Below, piece by piece: positions 61,374-64,000 of a stretch of 64,000 nt of DNA; the first letter of the stretch is position 1, and every line of letters starts with the position of its first letter. The stretch is taken from positions 14,964,111 to 15,028,110 of the forward strand of contig NC_092328.1 of the NCBI RefSeq assembly GCF_036785885.1, written 5' to 3'. The position numbers and the translations under genes were made by a program. The stretch comes from Coffea arabica. Its lineage: Eukaryota > Streptophyta > Magnoliopsida > Gentianales > Rubiaceae. The notes beneath the pieces are model-generated. The model worked only from the letters and a program-made list of their open reading frames with translations. It was not told where the DNA came from and did not search any database.

Positions 61374-62315
61374 CTGCCAGGTTGGAAGCTGATGAGTTAA
61401 AGCAGCGTCATCAACGATTGATTTGATGAGAAATAGTTGAATGCTATGTGCCATGGCCAAATGTTGCCAAGACCCATGGCCTGTGTTCATAACAAAAAGG
61501 TCCGCCACCGATCCTTTGAAGGAGGGAACAAAGTGCTAAAGTGATTTTGCTAACGAAAGATGAAGCCAAAGGCAAAAATTGCTTCAAATTGGCAAAGCTC
61601 ATTGGGTGTTCAAAAGGTATTACCTGGCGGGGCATTCATGGATAGACAGATATTCTCTCAACCTATCAACTCAGACATGTGTAAGAAATTCTTTATCTTG
61701 GTTATGCAAATTTCTTTTGGAAATTATGCAAGGGGCGAAACAAAAGTCAGGCCATCTTCTTTTCCAATCAAAACATTTCATCCCTAGTCATCCCTTTGAG
61801 CCATTAGAATTGACAAATTTCGTTTGATAACCCTTGAGAATTGCAAACCCCACACTGGGGCAAATTTGTTTCGAAAAAAAAAAAAAAAAAAAAAAGAAAA
61901 AAAGAAAACCCTACACTGGGGCAAATTTAGTTTTCAAAGAAAAATGCAAAAAGTGAGGAAAATACAATGAAAAATGCAAAGAGAGAAAATCTGATCAAAC
62001 TGGGGCAAATTTTCCTCAGTTTCGAAGTTGTTTTCCAAAGGGTGCAATCTCACGTTATTGCACCCCTCGTATCAAATCTGCTTTCAAGCCTCAACCTTTC
62101 TTGAAAAACACCCCACCGGACCTCATTACAAAAGCCCAAAGTCCTGATTTTCGTCACTTGCTGCATTTCTATTAGGAAATTTGTTAATCAACTGGCAGGT
62201 GATGTCTATAATGTCTTCGCCTAATCTCACAAGGGAAGTACATTCTACTGATGCCAGAAATCTTTAACTCATACTCCTGAGGCGATTATGGTTGAGCTCT
62301 TCCATTGCTTCCTTA

Positions 62316-62460
62316 GGTAAAAACCCGAAAGGGCACCTCAAAAGAAAAAAAGAGAAAAAAAAAAAGAAAAAAAGAAAGAAAAGAAGAAAAAAGAAAAGAG
62401 AAAAGACAAAACGAAACAAAAAAGGGGGGGCAACCTTGGTAAAAACCCGAAAGGGCACCA
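62316..62460 (+). repeat. A/G-rich run between direct repeats
   Basis: GGTAAAAACCCGAAAGGGCA occurs at about 62316 and 62438, with about 90 bases of almost pure A and G between. The open frames here on both strands come from base composition. Confidence 0.85.
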
Positions 62461-63403
62461 AGGTAGGATTTTGCAGCGAGCGAGCGCGAGGAAGAACAGC
62501 TGGTGATTTGGTTCATTTGGATTTCTTCTCATTTTGTCATACTTCTGTCAATTTTTAATTCCAGAACAAAGATATCCAGAGAATTGAATATGACATTTGT
62601 TGGCCAAAACTGTGTCATTTTGTAAAACATTCTTTTGCAAATACATTCTTAGGAAGCTCATTTTTCCAAATTACTTGCATTCATGGCATTTTTTGTAGAA
62701 TTTAAGCACAAATGGTTATGTGTGCATTCTTGTGCATATTTATTCTTTCATGACATGTGAATTTTCTTGCATACTTCATTCTTTATCTTTGAATTTTGGT
62801 GAATAACAATCCCCGTGGTTTATTCGAAGCATACTTGGGTTCAGTCATCTTTTGAAAAGGGTTAAGGTTCAACAAAGTCAGTTACGCAGACTTCACAATA
62901 TGACAAAGCACATACCTGATCAGTTTGTAAATCGAAAAAGCCTTAGGGTGAAAAATCCAACTCAATCGACTGCCGCAGCAAAAGTTGATAAAGGCGTTGA
63001 AAGACTCATGTTTACACGATTCTCAAAGGAAAACGGATCAAATGATGGTGGCAATTTCTTTGTTTTTTTCTCTTTTGCAGAAAAATTGCATACACAGATG
63101 AAAGTAAGCACACCTCGCACTGGAATAGGTGTCGGAAAGAGTCCTCCGGTGAACAAAGGCAGATTGAAAATGTCGCAAGCAAATTTCATCAAAAAATGCA
63201 ACAGCATGGCGATACAGAATCAACTCTGGACTCACATTGCAAAAATTCATCATACTGAGGCAAATTAATTTTTTGGAAAGATTTTCAAAAGTCAAAAAAA
63301 AAAAAAAAAAAAAAAGGGAAAAATCATCAATCAAAAAATCAACACAGATTTTATCACGGCAGGCTCGGGTTTAATCCCACTGACCGATTGTCAAAAGCAT
63401 TTT

Positions 63404-64000
63404 CGGGTCAGTCCCATGATCAAGAGCTTATTCGGGTCAGTCCCATGATCAAAAGGATTTTCGGGTCAGTCCCATGACCAAAAGCATTTTCGGGTCAGTC
63501 CCGCGATCAAAAGCATTTTCGGGTCAGTCCCATGATCAAGAGCATTTTCGGGTCAGTCCCATGATCAAAAGGATTTTCGGGTCAGTCCCATGACCAAAAG
63601 CATTTTCGGGTCAGTCCCGCGATCAAAAGCATTTTCGGGTCAGTCCCACGATCAAAAGCTTATTCGGGTCAGTCCCACGATCAAAAGGATTTTCGGGTCA
63701 GTCCCATGACCAAAAGCATTTTCGGGTCAGTCCCGCGATCAAAAGCATTTTCGGGTCAGTCCCATGATCAAAAGCATTTTCGGGTCAGTCCCACGATCAA
63801 AATGCTTTTGGTCAGTCCCGCGATCAAAAGCATTTTCGGGTCAGTCCCATGATCAAAAGCATTTTCGGGTCAGTCCCGCGATCAAAAGCATTTTCGGGTC
63901 AGTCCCATGATCAAAAACATTTTCGGGTCAGTCCCACGATCAAAAGGATTTTCGGGTCAGTCCCACGATCAAAAGCTTATTCGGGTCAGTCCCACGATCA
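63404..64000 (+). repeat. 29-bp tandem array, 21 units visible, 116-bp higher-order period
   Basis: The consensus unit is CGGGTCAGTCCCATGATCAA plus AAGCATTTT (29 bp). I count 21 copies of GTCAGTCCC before the window ends. Units differ at fixed places: CATGATC, CATGACC, CGCGATC or CACGATC in the middle, and AGCATTTT, AGGATTTT or AGCTTATT at the end. AAAAGGATTT recurs at 63451, 63567 and 63683, exactly 116 bp apart, so four-unit blocks were amplified. One unit near 63800 is shortened. Confidence 0.95.

Larger units (their letters stand above)
60943..63380 (+). other. non-coding region after gag
   Basis: No protease, RT or integrase motif is readable here. The phrase CTGGGGCAAATTT occurs three times (61855, 61917, 62001). 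A duplicated phrase GGTAAAAACCCGAAAGGGCACC brackets a purine-rich run (62316-62459). Short homopolymers sit at 61876-61898 and 63293-63316. The open frame at 62852-63268 (138 codons) is moderately long but not recognised; I cannot exclude that it is real. Confidence 0.55.
52265..64000 (+). mobile_element. Tat/Ogre-like Ty3/gypsy element, gag-only, 3' end outside window
   Basis: In order: a 4386-bp LTR, a tRNA-Arg type primer site, a ~2.5-kb leader with short tandem repeats, a Tat-type gag ORF with one internal stop, then at least 3 kb without protease, RT, RNase H or integrase, ending in a 29-bp tandem array that runs past the window edge. The layout fits the non-autonomous class known as TR-GAG. 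Pol could only lie beyond 64000, which would be unusual because it normally follows gag closely. The left flank is TCCAC (52260-52264); the partner TSD is not visible. Confidence 0.82.

Noticed and set aside
62264..62558. Lys-rich or Phe-rich frames
   Set aside because: Generated by a purine-rich low-complexity run.
63404..64000. CRISPR-like regular repeat array
   Set aside because: Repeats are head-to-tail 29-mers without unique spacers, in a plant retrotransposon; this is a tandem repeat.
1..64000. tRNA, rRNA or microRNA genes
   Set aside because: None recognised by eye; the tRNA-like words present are primer binding sites of LTR elements.

Overview
The window looks like nuclear DNA of a dicot plant. 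It is AT-rich, has intron-split genes with GT..AG borders, and contains plant-type retrotransposons (tRNA-Met and tRNA-Arg type primer sites, Ty3/gypsy and Ty1/copia LTRs), hAT and Tourist-like DNA elements, and one ordinary plant gene. Nearly all of it is nested mobile DNA. Most boundaries below were fixed by reading termini and target-site duplications (TSDs) directly. Family names rest on recognised motifs, not on searches.

Layout. 1-8154: 3' part of an Athila-like Ty3/gypsy element (decayed 3' ORF, polypurine tract, 3' LTR). A 707-bp hAT-type MITE and a 1125-bp Ty1/copia-like solo LTR sit inside it. 8221-22009: a minus-strand Tekay/Del-like element with two ~3.1-3.2 kb LTRs and TSD tgtat. 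Its reverse-transcriptase frame is split by a 4.1-kb hAT transposon (13127-17214) with a decayed intron-containing transposase. 22337-23026: second copy of the same MITE family. 23717-25041: a TRIM-like mini LTR element that is a collapsed tandem dimer. 25274-28436 and 29062-32834: two minus-strand solo LTRs of the same Tekay-like superfamily, with a Tourist-like MITE between them. 33571-37032: a palindromic LTR insertion. 37626-42643 (minus): the one clear host gene, a four-exon RMR-type vacuolar sorting receptor (PA domain, one membrane segment, RING-H2). 44955-48210: plus-strand solo LTR. 48565-50166: non-autonomous hAT-like element carrying a captured IQD gene fragment. 50501-51917: long-TIR, MULE-like element. 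52265-64000: Tat/Ogre-like element with a 4.4-kb LTR, tRNA-Arg type primer site, a gag ORF with one internal stop, no visible pol, then non-coding DNA ending in a 29-bp tandem array with a 116-bp higher-order period.

The most interesting pattern is in the Tekay-like LTRs. All six, although divergent, have the same splice-like layout: a donor of the form AG|GTA, a second donor GTGAGT, a 14-base motif (GTGTACTTTATCGC), and a pyrimidine-rich acceptor ending CAG. This suggests a spliced leader encoded inside the LTR. The inverted arm of the palindromic copy ends exactly at the second donor. One copy also carries a coiled-coil plus CCHC zinc-knuckle ORF in the env position, behind its own acceptor-like site.
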